DNA of 64,000 nucleotides from Lota lota (taxonomy: Eukaryota; Chordata; Actinopteri; Gadiformes; Lotidae), in contig JACYXH010000178.1 in NCBI GenBank assembly GCA_026745465.1, forward strand, positions 626,608 through 690,607. The letters run 5' to 3'. The translations under genes and the position numbers were made by a program. Shown piece by piece: positions 1 through 18,939 of the stretch (the first letter of the stretch is position 1; the number at the start of each line of letters is the position of its first letter). A model generated the notes under the pieces. It saw nothing but the letters and a program-made list of their open reading frames with translations. It made no database searches and had not been told where the DNA came from.

Positions 1-2145
<2,145 letters not shown>

Positions 2146-3052
2146 TAGGGCTGTAGTCAACAAAATCAAATCTTGGTTGACTGTAATTCGACCAACTCTA
2201 CGACCAGTCGATTGGTAGATGGGGAGGGGGGGGGGGGGAATACGAATAAAAAAATCTGCATTAATTTAAATTAAATAAATATATATCACCCATATCCTCC
2301 ATGTTTGGAGGAAGTCAATGGGTTTCCGATCCACTCCTGGGCCGAGTCCGACTGGGTTACAGCAGAGCTTCAATGTAAAGCAGGTCGCACCCCAGACGAG
2401 CCACGGAGCGCCGCGCAGTAGAAAAGAAAACGCGTCGGCAGATTCGATTCTAGGTTTTATTCTGTGTTGATATAATGGGTCCCAATGGATGACGCTGCGA
2501 TGCGTGCCAAGTCTGATATACGTACATACTGAAAGTCTCTCGGGCGTTAAACACGAAAGTTGACGGAGCATCGCAGACAACATGAGTTCTTTTTACTTAT
2601 GCCTACCGTTTTTAGAATGCCAACATTTTGTCATCCTTTTTAACCAAATGCTGCCACACCAACAACTTATTTGACATGGCGTAAATGAGTTTGTAGTCCA
2701 GTAAGTAGACTAGCAGTCATCCCTAAATTGTGCGAGTTCAAAGTTGTGAAAACCGACGTGTTTTGGCCTCCTGTCTTATAAGTCTTCCAGTCTATAAAAC
2801 CATACGATTATTATAACAGAAACTACAGCGCCTTGAATATTGTTTTTTCTTCATATTTAATGTTATTTCTATCACAATATAGCACTCAAACATTTAATAC
2901 ATTGGTCTGCATATGTCCCTCCTGCCTCCCTAAATAATGGATTAAGAAATGTATTTTTTTCCTCATGAAAGTAACACCAGCGATTGTCCGACCAATGAGA
3001 ACTTGGTCAAACAAGTGCATATCGACCAACCAACCAGAACTTGACAGCCCTA
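2146..3052. mobile_element. Non-autonomous hAT-type DNA transposon, 907 bp
   Basis: The element begins TAGGGCTGT and ends with the inverse ACAGCCCTA. It is flanked on both sides by the same 8 bases, GTCACAAC (2138-2145 and 3053-3060). An 8-bp target-site duplication with short terminal inverted repeats is the hallmark of the hAT superfamily. The interior carries a poly-G run (about 2222-2238) and no reading frame resembling a transposase, so it is presumably mobilised in trans. The right end lies only 70 bp before the TANGO6 exon at 3123. Confidence 0.82.
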
Positions 3053-3122
3053 GTCACAACCCCATGCATTAAATAGTCACGAGGCACTATTCTCAAATAA
3101 TCCTTCTCCATGGCTCTTCCAG

Positions 3123-8051
<4,929 letters not shown>

Positions 8052-8053
8052 TA

Positions 8054-9635
8054 AACTGCTAAAAATAAATAAAGGGAACACTTAAATAACACATCCTAGA
8101 TCTGAATGAATGAAATAATCGTATTAAAAACTTTTTTCTTTACATAGTTGAATGTGCTGACAACAAAATCACACAAAAATTATCAATGGAAATCAAATTT
8201 ATCAACCCATGGAGGTCTGGATTTGGAGTCACGCTCAAAATTAAAGTGGAAAACCACACTACAGGCTGATCCAACTTTGATGTAATGTTCTTAAAACAAG
8301 TCAAAATGAGGCTCAGTAGTGTGTGTGGCCTCCACGTGCCTGTATGACCTCCCTACAACGCCTGGGCATGCTCCTGATGAGGTGGCAGATGGTCTCCTGA
8401 GGGATCTCCTCCCAGACCTGGACTAAAGCATCCGCCAACTCCTGGACAGTCTGTGGTGCAACGTGGCGTTGGTGGATGGAGCGAGACATGATGTCCCAGA
8501 TGTGCTCAATTGGATTCAGGTCTGGGGAACGGGCGGGCCAGTCCATAGCATCAATGCCTTCCTCTTGCAGGAACTGCTGACACACTCCAGCCACATGAGG
8601 TCCAGCATTGTCTTGCATTAGGAGGAACCCAGGGCCAACCGCACCAGCATATGGTCTCACAGGGGGTCTGAGGATCTCATCTCGGTACCTAATGGCAGTC
8701 AGGCTACCTCTGGCGAGCACATGGAGGGCTGTGCGGCCCCCCAAAGAAATGCCACCCCACACCATGACTGACCCACCGCCAAACCGGTCATGCTGGAGGA
8801 TGTTGTAGGCAGCAGAACGTTCTCCACGGCGTCTCCAGACTCTGTCACGTCTGTCACATGTGCTCAGTGTGAACCTGCTTTCATCTGTGAAGAGCAAAGG
8901 GCGCCAGTGGCGAATTTGCCAATCTTGGTGTTCTCTGGCAAATGCCAAACGTCCTGCACGGTATTGGGCTGTAAGCACAACCCCCACCTGTGGACGTCGG
9001 GCCCTCATACCACCCTCATGGAGTCTGTTTCTGACCGTTTGAGCAGACACATGCACATTTGTGGCCTGCTGGAGGTCATTTTGCAGGGCTCTGGCAGTGC
9101 TCCTCCTGCTCCTCCTTGCACAAAGGCGGAGGTAGCGGTCCTGCTGCTGGGTTGTTGCCCTCCTACGGCCTCCTCCACGTCTCCTGATGTACTGGCCTGT
9201 CTCCTGGTAGCGCCTCCATGCTCTGGACACTTAGCTGACAGACACAGCAAACCTTCTTGCCACAGCTTGCATTGATGTGCCATTCTGGATGAGCTGCACT
9301 ACCTGAGCCACTTGTGTGGGTTGTAGACTCCGTCTCATGCTACCACTAGAGTGAAAGCACCGCCAGCATTCAAAAGTGACCAAAACATCAGCCAGGAAGC
9401 ATAGGAACTGAGAAGTGGTCTGTGGTCACCACCTGCAGAACCACTCCTTTATTGGGGGTGTCTTGCTAATTGCCTATAATTTCCACCTGTTGTCTATTCC
9501 ATTTGCACAACAGCATGTGAAATTTACTGTCAATCAGTGTTGCTTCCTAAGTGGACAGTTTGATTTCACAGAAGTGTGATTGACTTGGAGTTACATTGTG
9601 TTGTTTAAATGTTCCCTTTATTTTTTTGAGCAGTG
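8054..9635 (-). mobile_element. Tc1-like (Tc1/mariner) DNA transposon, nearly full length
   Basis: A 1,582-bp element flanked by TA dinucleotides at 8052-8053 and 9636-9637. The right end, read inward, begins CACTGCTCAAAAAAATAAAG; the left end is a slightly mutated version of the same terminal repeat. It encodes a Tc1-type transposase on the minus strand. The same termini occur in the miniature element at 14645-14722. This type of Tc1 element is common in teleost genomes. It lies in the spacer between TANGO6 and HAS3. Confidence 0.95.
8313..9338 (-). pseudogene. Tc1-like transposase with one in-frame stop
   Basis: The expected start ATG is at 9338 on the minus strand (MRRSLQPTQ...). The frame is open for 35 codons, then meets a TAA at 9231-9233, and continues in the same frame for 305 codons to the stop at 8313. 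The total of about 340 residues is normal for Tc1 transposases. The N-terminal part is the helix-turn-helix DNA-binding region. The catalytic triad is present: Asp in LLFTDESRF, Asp in MQDNAGPH and Glu in NPIEHIWD. The second Asp and the Glu are separated by 34 residues, the DD34E signature. The only clear lesion is the nonsense codon, so the copy is recent but inactive. Confidence 0.9.
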
Positions 9636-10919
9636 TATAAAAGACAATAAATTATCTGTTTTGGCTTTACTTCTGCTTAAAATGTGAGGTAACACACTAA
9701 CTATAATGTTATTGACTGTCATAACTGCCTAAATTTCCCAGGCTACTGAGACAGAAACCAGCCAGATGGACATATCACAACTATTTGGTCAGAGGTAATG
9801 TCAGAACATAGAGCCATCACAACTACCTATGTTTGTAGACTAGAGCGATTCATCTAGTCTGTTACTTATTTAATAATTATAAGCGCAAGTCTCCTAAGGG
9901 AGGAGCCATAAGTTGCTAACTCAGCATTTGTGTGTTCAGGTGCACATGCGCTCTAATGAAAGCGTATCTCACACTGTATAAATAGCCACCTGCCTGCAAT
10001 GCATTCCTCTGTGTGTCCTTTGTTATGAATCAGGACACATTGATGAAATCTTCATCTCTGGTGACCTTGGGAGATTGAGTTGTGGTATTTTAGAATGACC
10101 TTTTTGTTTGGACGTAGTAGTTGGACAGCAATCAAACGGATCACACAATGCAGCCGAATCAGCGTTCTTCCCGAGAGGAGCAGCCAGTTTGCCTGTTTAT
10201 TCTACCTGCATTATGGCATAACACAGCAACTCTGCAAATCGGTTTATTATCGCTATATTGCATCTGTCAGTGTTTCAGTAAATTACATTGAGTACTGGAC
10301 AGTCCAATGAAAAAGAGCCTTTGCTCATTGTTTGCCATAATTAGAGAGAGAGAGAGAGACTCCATCCACTGAGTATTGATCATCCCTGGGCACACTGCAG
10401 TTTTATTTACGCCGTGAGCATATAAAGCATGTGCATGCAGTCTTCAGCAAGGGTGCGAGAGAGAGAGAGAGAGAGAGCCGGGGCTGAGAAAAAGAGTTGG
10501 TGGGGGGGGGGGGGGGGGGGGGGATAGATAAATAAACCCATAAGGGATGCTTTGACACATGGCCAGCAGAGATGAAGGAGGGGGTCGTTTTAATGCAGTC
10601 AAGGGGCTTGTGTGGGACTGCTACCTACACCGCAGTGGGACAGAGGGAGCTAGCTGTGGGAAGCCCAGCCTGTGTGTGTGTGTGTATGGGGGGGGGGGGG
10701 GGGGGGGAGAAGACAAGGAAGGGTAAGAATCAGAAAGGGATGGGGGGGGGGGGGGAAGGTTGAAGAGGAGGTGGTGTGTTACCCCTGCCAGGTGACGCAC
10801 ACAGCCTGCCCCAGCCAGTCAGCCAGCCCGCTCGCCTGCCGGGACAGTGTAAGGAGAGTGGAGGAAAGAGAGAAAGAGAGAGAGCGAGAGGGGAGAGAGA
10901 AAAAGGGTTTTAGGCTGCA
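9636..10919. other. Spacer upstream of HAS3; possible TATA box
   Basis: No coding sequence recognised. A TATAAATAG motif lies at about 9977-9985, but no transcript can be tied to it. Poly-G runs occur at about 10501-10523, 10687-10707 and 10742-10755, with GA tracts at 10345-10360 and 10458-10476. Confidence 0.4.
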
Positions 10920-10972
10920 GTGCAAAGGGATGCGGCGAGGAGCTGCGGCTGCAGCAGCAAAACGAGACAAGG

Positions 10973-11003
<31 letters not shown>

Positions 11004-11911
11004 GGTGAAAGGAGGAGAGACGTCAGAGAGAGGACTGGTGGTTTCTGGACGTATACCGGACTGACAGAGGACCGCCGGGACAGTCAAGATCAAGGTGGCC
11101 CATCCAGGCCCCATTTTGAACCACCTCAAGGTGACATGGGCTGCAGCCACGCAAGCTTTCAATGCATGAGGAGCGTGGATGGGAAATCACGAACCCCCCA
11201 GCCGCACCACCGCCACCTGCTTTTTCCAGGTCTGCTAGCAAATCCGATGCAGGCCAACCGAGGCAGGGAGTGGACCTCTGCTGATCGGATCCTAAAGTGA
11301 GGAGGAGGAAGAGGGGAGTTGGTGGAGAGGGGGGAAGTGTGGAGGCATCGCTTTATGCCCTGGGACAGTTCAGGGAGGCGGGGAGAACTGTAGAGGAGAA
11401 GAGAGGAGACTGGTGCTGGAGGAGGAAGAGGAGGGTCCACAGAGGAAGACGCAGGAGCGCCACGCAAGGGGGGGGGGAAGGGACAAGGAGGAGTCGTAGG
11501 GGGAGGTGGGGGACAGGGCCCAGTGTATTTTTGGACGCGGGGGTCCTCCTGAATTAAGCGCGCATGCAGGCGAGTGAGGGAATAAAGATGTAGTGTGAGT
11601 AGTTTGGGCCCGAGCGGTGGATGTGGAGGGTGGAGGAGTGGAGGGAGAGGAGAGAACAAGGAGTGTGCTGTACCGCGCAGCAGAGGAGAGTAGAGCAAGA
11701 GCGGGACGGGCTGGGCGCCCCTGGGTGACTGACTGAAGCGGCCCCGACAGCTGGACTGAGCAAACGGACGGTGCGGGGGGGGGGGGGAAGTGAGAGACGC
11801 GACAGAGGCGGGCGAGAGGGAGCAAGGGACGGATGCACCGGCCGATGATCTGACACTCGGGGAACTCCTCAGGGGGACCACGGAGACGGAGGGGTCTGCT
11901 GGATGAAGAAG
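10920..11911 (+). promoter_or_regulatory. has3: Probable HAS3 promoter and 5' non-coding exon region
   Basis: A strongly purine-rich, relatively GC-rich block with CpGs, (GA)n tracts and a GCAGCA run. It ends in a good splice donor at 11911/11912 (GAAG followed by GTAAGG). Vertebrate HAS3 has a non-coding first exon, and no other + strand gene lies between here and the HAS3 start at 15973, so I infer that this holds the transcription start and first exon. The exact start is not visible. An alternative is that the exon belongs to an unrelated transcript. Confidence 0.45.
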
Positions 11912-11938
11912 GTAAGGATGTCAAATGATCCCAGTCAC

Positions 11939-12041
<103 letters not shown>

Positions 12042-12994
12042 AGCAAATGTCTGCTTCATTTGTGAAAGGAAAAAAAAAGCTGATAGTTAAACTTTTTTGA
12101 AAGACCTAGGGTTAGGAACATAACGTTTATGAATAGAAATGGAGTGTGCTTAGCTAAATCCATGTGACACGTGGTGGTTTGAATCACCTAAAATGGATTA
12201 AAAGAAGTGGCTTTTTCATAATTCAGGCATTCAGTCATCTTTTTAAATGTGTTTTATTTCATAAGTAATTACGTGGACTGTGTATTCGTTATGAGGACTA
12301 CTAATGTGTCTGTATCTTAAAGGTTATAATCAACAACTGTGTTTTCTTATGAGTCACAAGCCAGTGGCTGTCTTTGCTTTTTTCTGTGCGTGTGCCAACA
12401 TACACACAACACACTGACCCTTGACAGAACGGCGGACAGGAACACCTCAGAATTGTGTTCCTCAGGCGTCCCCAAAGAAAACCTTGGCCTGTTGACATTG
12501 CATGACGTCATCAGCGCCACGGTGACTTGCACCCGGAGCCGGGGTTGGAATGACGTGTATTTTTAAGCCTAAAAATGTTGGATTTATGGTGAGGAAAAGT
12601 TCCCTAGTGTACATGTTGGGTTCTGTATCCCAAAGGTTACCCAAACCAACGGTGGAGAAATAGGACTCAATTGGAGCACCTCAACTCTTTCTATTCATCT
12701 TTTGATGTGGAATGAAAACACGATGTGTTGTAGGACCCGTTTCAATGCCTGGCATCCACAGTCAGCTCTAAATGTATCTTCGATTTTGCTACCTGGGATT
12801 TGTTGTCTTGGACAGGGAACAGAACCAAATTAGACCAGTAGGTCTATCCTGGAACTAATATATTTTTGTTTTTTGTCGGATGTTAGAGTCTTCCACTGGG
12901 TAGCAGAACTTATTTCCCTCTTTGCCTTTCCCTCTGACGTGAGCTGAAGGCAGTTAGTAATGTATAGGCTCACAGGTGTGAATCGTCGGCAGAT

Positions 12995-13042
12995 GAATGT
13001 AAGGCATAGAATGTAAGGCATAGAATGTAAGGCATAGAATGT
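12995..13042. repeat. 14-bp minisatellite, three full copies plus a partial one
   Basis: Tandem unit GAATGTAAGGCATA, perfect over three copies starting at 12995, 13009 and 13023, with a fragment from 13037. Confidence 0.9.
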
Positions 13043-14644
13043 GCACATGTTATTGGTTGGTGTTTGCTTTCTTTTCCCACTAAAACGGGGACTGGGACTG
13101 TAAACTATGGAACTGTTTTACTTTGACTTTTATAACTGATCCTGCTTTCTCCTTCTGCAAAAAAAGTGCACAAGCACACACACTTTAAGCTTTGTGAATT
13201 ATCTGAGCCGCAACGCTTTCATATGTGCAAACCTATAATAAAATATAGATTTTGATGTGCTTTGATCCTGAAAGGGCCCTCTGGTGGCATATTTCTCAGA
13301 AACCCAGACAGGATTGTTTATTTATTTATCACAAGTTAAATTATGAGTATAGCGATTAATGTCTTACATCATCCTTGGGTGACCATCGTCACCATGTTCA
13401 TAGGCAGGTCCTAAAATCTGTTCTTAAACATTTACCCACTGTGTACCAACGTCCTATTCCTCTATTTCTTAATGAGCTACTTCACCTTGATTCTCCACTT
13501 ACCACCCCCAACCTTTTTCCCTTCCAAACCTCCATATCAACCCTCCCTGTAACTCTCTCTCCCACTGGCCCACCTTAGGTACAACCTTGCTCTCTTTCTT
13601 TTCTTTATCTCTTCCTTCCTCCGCTCCCTCCTTCTTCCTTCTCATATCAGTTCTCTCTTACTGCTCTGCCAATCTTCCCCCTCCCCTCGCAGCCAACCAA
13701 CTTAAAAAGTCCAAAAGCTAGGGAGTCCATACAGCCCAACAGGCAGCGGGCACCTACTCCCCACTGGCTCACCTGAACCTGTAGCCCAGTTGGCCTGGAG
13801 GAAGCCATTCCACCTGGGATTGACTTGTGAGACAGGAGGAGCGGGGGGAGGCAGTCGGCATGCCAGCCAGACATGGGAAAACCCCACAACCCTCTTTGGA
13901 TGGTGGGATTTGCATCAGGGAATAGAGTATTTTCTTTTCTTTGGATAACCCAGATTAAAGGTTTTTGATTTCCTGGAAATGCTTGACATTGATGCCAAGC
14001 TGCTTGGAGAGAGCTTTGGAAATGCTCAACTAGTTCCACTGGGAAGCTTGGCTGATGGATAATATCCTGCGTGTTGGGTAAAGATGGAGTATTTCTACCA
14101 TTCATCATATGGCTGATTCCCAAGGACCTAAATTGGAAACCATTCTAGGTTTTCAATATTTATGTAATGATTGTTGTCTTAGTTTGGAAGGGGCTTGAAC
14201 CTGTGTATATATATAAAGTATATTTCTTCAAAGCAATCCAACATTTAATAAGATTAAGTTTACATGTTAATGCTGGTAATTGAAATGATTATTAACGATT
14301 CTTAACAACCATCAAACCTAACACTTACCTAGACTAACCTTGTTCCGCTGTATCATCCTGCAGTGAGTGTCCATAATTGATCCTACCTCTATACTGCGAG
14401 CTAGCATTTCTGGCCCTGTAATCAGACCATTACCAGCCTGCTTATCTTCCCTGTACCCTGGGGGAGGGCTTGGACAACTGCCTATCACTGTCGTTGTAGT
14501 TCCCAAGGGATCATATGCAGACTAGACTCTCTAACACGCTACACTATTAAGCTCATCCGAGTCCCTCAGTCAATACTTTCACATGCAGATCAACCTTCTG
14601 TTCTTTCAGAATATTGTCACTTTCAGAACTTTCCTGTGAACATA

Positions 14645-14722
14645 TACTGCTCAAAAAAATAAAGGGAACACTTAAACAACACAATGTAACTCCAAGTGTT
14701 CCCTTTATTTTTTTGAGCAGTA
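14645..14722. mobile_element. 78-bp miniature Tc1-like element
   Basis: Flanked by TA at 14643-14644 and 14723-14724. The left end reads TACTGCTCAAAAAAATAAAG and the right end is its inverse. Only about 20-25 bases lie between the two terminal repeats, and these match sub-terminal sequence of the larger element at 8054-9635. It is therefore an internal-deletion derivative of the same Tc1 family, able to fold into a hairpin. Confidence 0.9.
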
Positions 14723-15585
14723 TATTTAGAGTATACCTGCTATCCAAACTGGATGTGGGTCTTGTATACACGCCAGGATTGAGTTGAGGGGTTTTGTAAC
14801 TCAGCACATTTCCTCCTACAGTTTCCTGACAGGCTTGATATTTGATGATGACTAAGAAAGTTTAATGAAGATACTGGTTTTAAATAACACCCAGGTATTA
14901 ATGGTCCCAGGCAAGAGCAGAGTTTGGAAAGGAATTTGAACTGGGTGCTGCATTTCCCCAAACTCCCTGTTCTTTCAGTGGCTGAACAATTTCTACACAA
15001 TCCCTCCACCTGAATCTCCCATCTCCCATTTATGGTTGAGTTGCCCAGTGCCAGGTGTTGTTAATCTGTGTGTTCGCTTTGGCCAGGCAGTAGAGTCTGT
15101 CTGCGCCCCGTAGATTCCACAGAGCTGGCTGTTGTGATGTGAGCCTGTGAATGAGGGCTGTCTCCCCTGTACAGACCAAACTGGGCGGGGCTGAACCAGG
15201 GGCACAGGGAGGTAATTTTCTGAATGAAAGGACAGGATTGTCCCTCCCCCGCCCCACCCTCCTCTACCCGACAAGGCCTTTAATTAGAGCCATTAACCTG
15301 GAGGGGGGGGGGGGGGGGGGGTTGGTTGAATTATTTGGGGTATGAGTGTGTAACAGTGGCAAGAGAAAAGGAAAATTGTTCATACATAAAAAATGGGTAG
15401 AATTTACCTATGAGTGATTTAACCAGGGGCAGTTTGATCAACAACAATATGGGCCGTATGCCATATCAGAATGTTTTAAAATGAAGTCGTTTCTCAAAGC
15501 CGAACAGAGTAGATTATAACTTGACCCAGAGTCTACCTCTCTGCCTCTAATTTTATAGCTTCCCTTCAACGAAGCTGTGTGGTTC

Positions 15586-15610
15586 CATGATGTCATGAAA
15601 TGACATCATG
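15586..15610. promoter_or_regulatory. CRE/ATF-like perfect palindrome upstream of HAS3
   Basis: Two 11-bp perfectly inverted arms (CATGATGTCAT and its complement) are separated by GAA. Each arm contains TGATGTCA, one base from the CRE core TGACGTCA. It lies 363 bp before the HAS3 start codon. Binding by an ATF/CREB-type factor is inference only. Confidence 0.35.
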
Positions 15611-15972
15611 AGTGGGCTAATGAAAGCATGGTTTCTAGCTGACAACTAAAGGTGTTTTACAGTAATGCCAGGAAATGAAACTTCCCTGACCTGAGGGGTT
15701 GCTGTAGAAGGGGTGGGACTCTATTCCATGGTCCTTTTAGATAGACAACAAGCTGCAGAGGTAGTGCCTCCTGTACCTTTAAGGCGTTTCTCGGCACTCA
15801 TTACCTTTCATTGCTTGTGAAGCATACTCCCAAGTGGTTTATAATGTATGGGTATGATGTTGTGACGTGTGACATACCTTAGAGCAATTAGCATTGCATA
15901 TTCCAAATAATTATTCCCCTTTTTTGGTGTCCCCATGCACTCTCCTTGACACACTGTCCTCCACCCCGTCAG

Positions 15973-17699
15973 ATGCCCTCCCGATGCAGGAATGCGCTGA
16001 ACATTGTGGTCACCACCCTCTTCGCTGCGGTGGTGCTCTTTGCCATCCTGCTGGCCTATGTCACCGGTTGGTTTGTCCTTCCTGCTGCCATCTCTTACAC
16101 CACTTGTATATACGATCATTGATATTCAGATGCCTTCATTTTTCGATGGCGTCAAACAGAACCCTTGCTGCCCATTCAAACCAATCTTCCCTCTTAGGCT
16201 ACCAGTTCATCCACACCGAGCAGCACCACCTGTCCTTCGGCCTGTACGGCGCATTTCTCTCCCTCCACCTCTTCCTCCAGAGCCTCTTCGCCTACCTGGA
16301 GCACCGGCGCATGAGGAGCCCTGCGCGGCCGCAGCACCTGCGCCGATCCGTGGCCCTCTGCATCGCCGCGTACCAGGAGGACCCCGACTACCTGCGCAAG
16401 TGCCTGCGCAGCGTCCGCCGCATCTCCTTCCCCGGCCTGAAGGTGGTGCTGGTGGTGGACGGCAACCGGCCCGAGGACCGCTACATGATGGACATCTTCC
16501 AGGAGGTGATGGGCGGGGCCGACCAGGCCGGCAGCATGGTGTGGAAGGGGAACTATCACAGCGACGGCAGCGGGGGCGGCGTGAGGGGGGGCTCTCGGAG
16601 CGCCGTGCACATGGAGGAGGCAGTGCGCGTGGCGCGGCTGGCGCGCGGCTGCCGCTACTCTTGCGTCATGCAGGAGTGGGGCGGGAAGAGGGAGGTGATG
16701 TACACTGCTTTCAAAGCACTGGGGGACAGCGTCGACTATGTGCAGGTAAGGGAAGTCTTAAGGTTGTACTTTATAAGGTCACTTGCAACCTGAGAACATC
16801 GTGTCTACCTAGGATCCCACAAATCCGGATGACATCATCTTAATCGTAGTCTCTTTAAAGGGAGAAATTAGGGGGAGGTAATTTGTGTTTGTGTTCCATA
16901 AAGAAATATACAATTCGGTTAAACCTGCTAGCCTCCTGCTTCTCTCTTAAAGTTACCTTTTTGGCAGGGGCCCCCAATGGACCTGAATTCAAAGAACACC
17001 ACAGCTTTGAAGGCACACATACACATTGGTATTAGGAGTTACAGTATTAAATGCCATAACACAGGCAGAACCTCATTTGTAATCTAATGTGCCAACAGAC
17101 ATTGAAGATGCAGTTTTGCTGAATCAATTACAGTATAGAGTGGGCCAAGACATACAGATCACCACATAGATTCAGATGGAACAGTAGCTAGAAGTCTAAC
17201 CCTTTGGGGAAACTTGTTGGCTATTGCCAAGTTCATGAGATCCAATTTCTCTTCTGACAGCTGCATAGATAATTAAATGATTTGGCTACTCATTCTTGAG
17301 TCCCTGGAAGATCAATTATACAAGAAGCTATCACAAAATGATGAACATATTGTGAGTCATATTGAAGTTAACAGTACGGCCCTGTTTAATGCTATTTAAA
17401 TAGGGTTGCACATGTTTGGATGGGCGATATACTGGTAACATCTGGTTCTATCTGGCTGCTGCATGTCTGACATGTCCTTGCGGCTGGTCAGATGTTTGCA
17501 TCTGTGCATCACAACCCTGTGCTCTGCCATTAGGATGAACCAGCTGGTCGCCTCTGTCAGCAGCCTTTCATTTCTGTCCTGGACATCAGTACATACTTAA
17601 AGCACTACTGCAACATGCTTGCATCACGCCCATTCGCCTGTGTGCTCTTATACCAAGGATTCTGTTGGGTATTCTTCAACAGTGGTGTGTGTTGTGCGC

Positions 17700-17744
<45 letters not shown>

Positions 17745-18939
17745 AAAGAGAGACACAACGTGAACCATTGTCTTTGTGGCTTCTCAGGTGTGTGACTCAG
17801 ACACTGTTCTGGACCCAGCCTGCACCATAGAAATGCTGAAGATCATGGAAGAGGACCCAATGGTGGGAGGCGTGGGTGGGGACGTACAGGTAAATCATTA
17901 TATCATTGTGCAAATGTCAAGAGTATTACTCTGTTGAACAATCACTGTGTTCTATGTTCATCTATCCCTTGCAAGTGACCTCTTATCCATGTCTCTTTCT
18001 TTCCTCCAGATTCTCAACAAGTATGACTCATGGATCTCCTTCTTGAGTAGTGTGCGATACTGGATGGCCTTCAACATCGAGCGGGCCTGCCAGTCCTACT
18101 TTGGCTGCGTCCAGTGCATCAGTGGCCCGCTGGGAATGTACCGGAACACCCTGCTCCAGCGCTTCTTGGAGCCCTGGTACCACCAGACTTTCCTGGGCTC
18201 CAAGTGCAGCTTTGGTGACGACCGCCACCTCACCAACCGCGTGCTGAGCTTCGGCTACAAGACCAAGTACACGGCACGCTCGCAGTGCCAGACAGAGACG
18301 CCCACGCACTACCTGCGCTGGCTCAACCAGCAGACGCGATGGAGCAAGTCCTACTTCCGCGAGTGGCTCTACAACGCCCTTTGGTTCCACAAGCACAGCC
18401 TCTGGATGACCTACGAGTCCGTGGTCACCGGCTTCTTCCCCTTTTTTCTGGTGGCCACCGTGATCCACCTGTTTTATCGCGGGCGGCTATGGAACATCCT
18501 GTTGTTCCTGCTGACGGTGCAGCTGGTCGGCATGGTGAAGGCCACCTACGCCTGCTTTCTGCGGGGCAGCCTGGTCATGATCTTCATGTCGCTCTACTCG
18601 CTGCTTTACATGTCCAGCCTGCTTCCCTCCAAGATATTCGCCCTGATCACCATCAACAAGGCCGGGTGGGGGACCTCGGGTCGCAGGAAGATTGTGGTGA
18701 ACTTCATTGGCGCCGTGCCCGTGACGGTGTGGGCCACGGTGCTGCTCGGCGGCGTGGCCTACACCATCTACTGTGAGACGCAGGAGCCCTTCAGCGACTA
18801 CGAGAAGGTGCTGCTGATCGCGGGGCTGATCCTGTACGCGTGCTACTGGGTCATACTGCTGGTGCTCTACCTGGCCATTGTGGCCAAGCGCTGCAACAAG
18901 CGGGAGGAGCAGTACCACCTGCCGTACGCGGAGGCGTAG
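15973..18939 (+). CDS. has3: Hyaluronan synthase 3
   Basis: Coding exons 15973-16066, 16198-16745, 17788-17889 and 18010-18939; 557 residues (human HAS3 has 553). The enzyme is a multipass plasma-membrane family-2 glycosyltransferase that polymerises UDP-GlcNAc and UDP-GlcUA into hyaluronan and extrudes it. Visible features: two N-terminal membrane helices (about residues 10-31 and 44-64), VVDGNR around Asp119, CDSD at 216-219 for UDP binding, the FGDD acceptor/catalytic site at 316-319, QQTRW at 355-359, then several C-terminal membrane helices. [26 protein letters not shown] sequence ends exon 2. A Gly/Ser-rich loop ([14 protein letters not shown]) near residue 157-170 resembles neither human HAS3 nor HAS1 closely. 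A 131-bp intron after codon 31 is unexpected, since human HAS3 encodes this stretch in one exon; without splicing, the frame hits TGA. Candidate polyadenylation signals lie at 19152 and 21637. Confidence 0.97.
17702..17741. repeat. (GT)n microsatellite in a HAS3 intron
   Basis: GT repeat about 45 bp before the acceptor of the HAS3 exon at 17788. Confidence 0.95.

Noticed and set aside
8790..9275. Plus-strand frame of 161 codons
   Set aside because: It is the reverse complement of the Tc1 transposase.
13647..14123. 158-codon minus-strand frame
   Set aside because: No recognisable domain, no splice context, and it lies within presumed HAS3 intron 1. It may be a repeat remnant.
16194..16610. 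Antisense reading frames inside HAS3 exons (also 18028-18468 and 18487-18918)
   Set aside because: GC-rich coding exons give open complementary frames; HAS3 on the plus strand explains the region fully.
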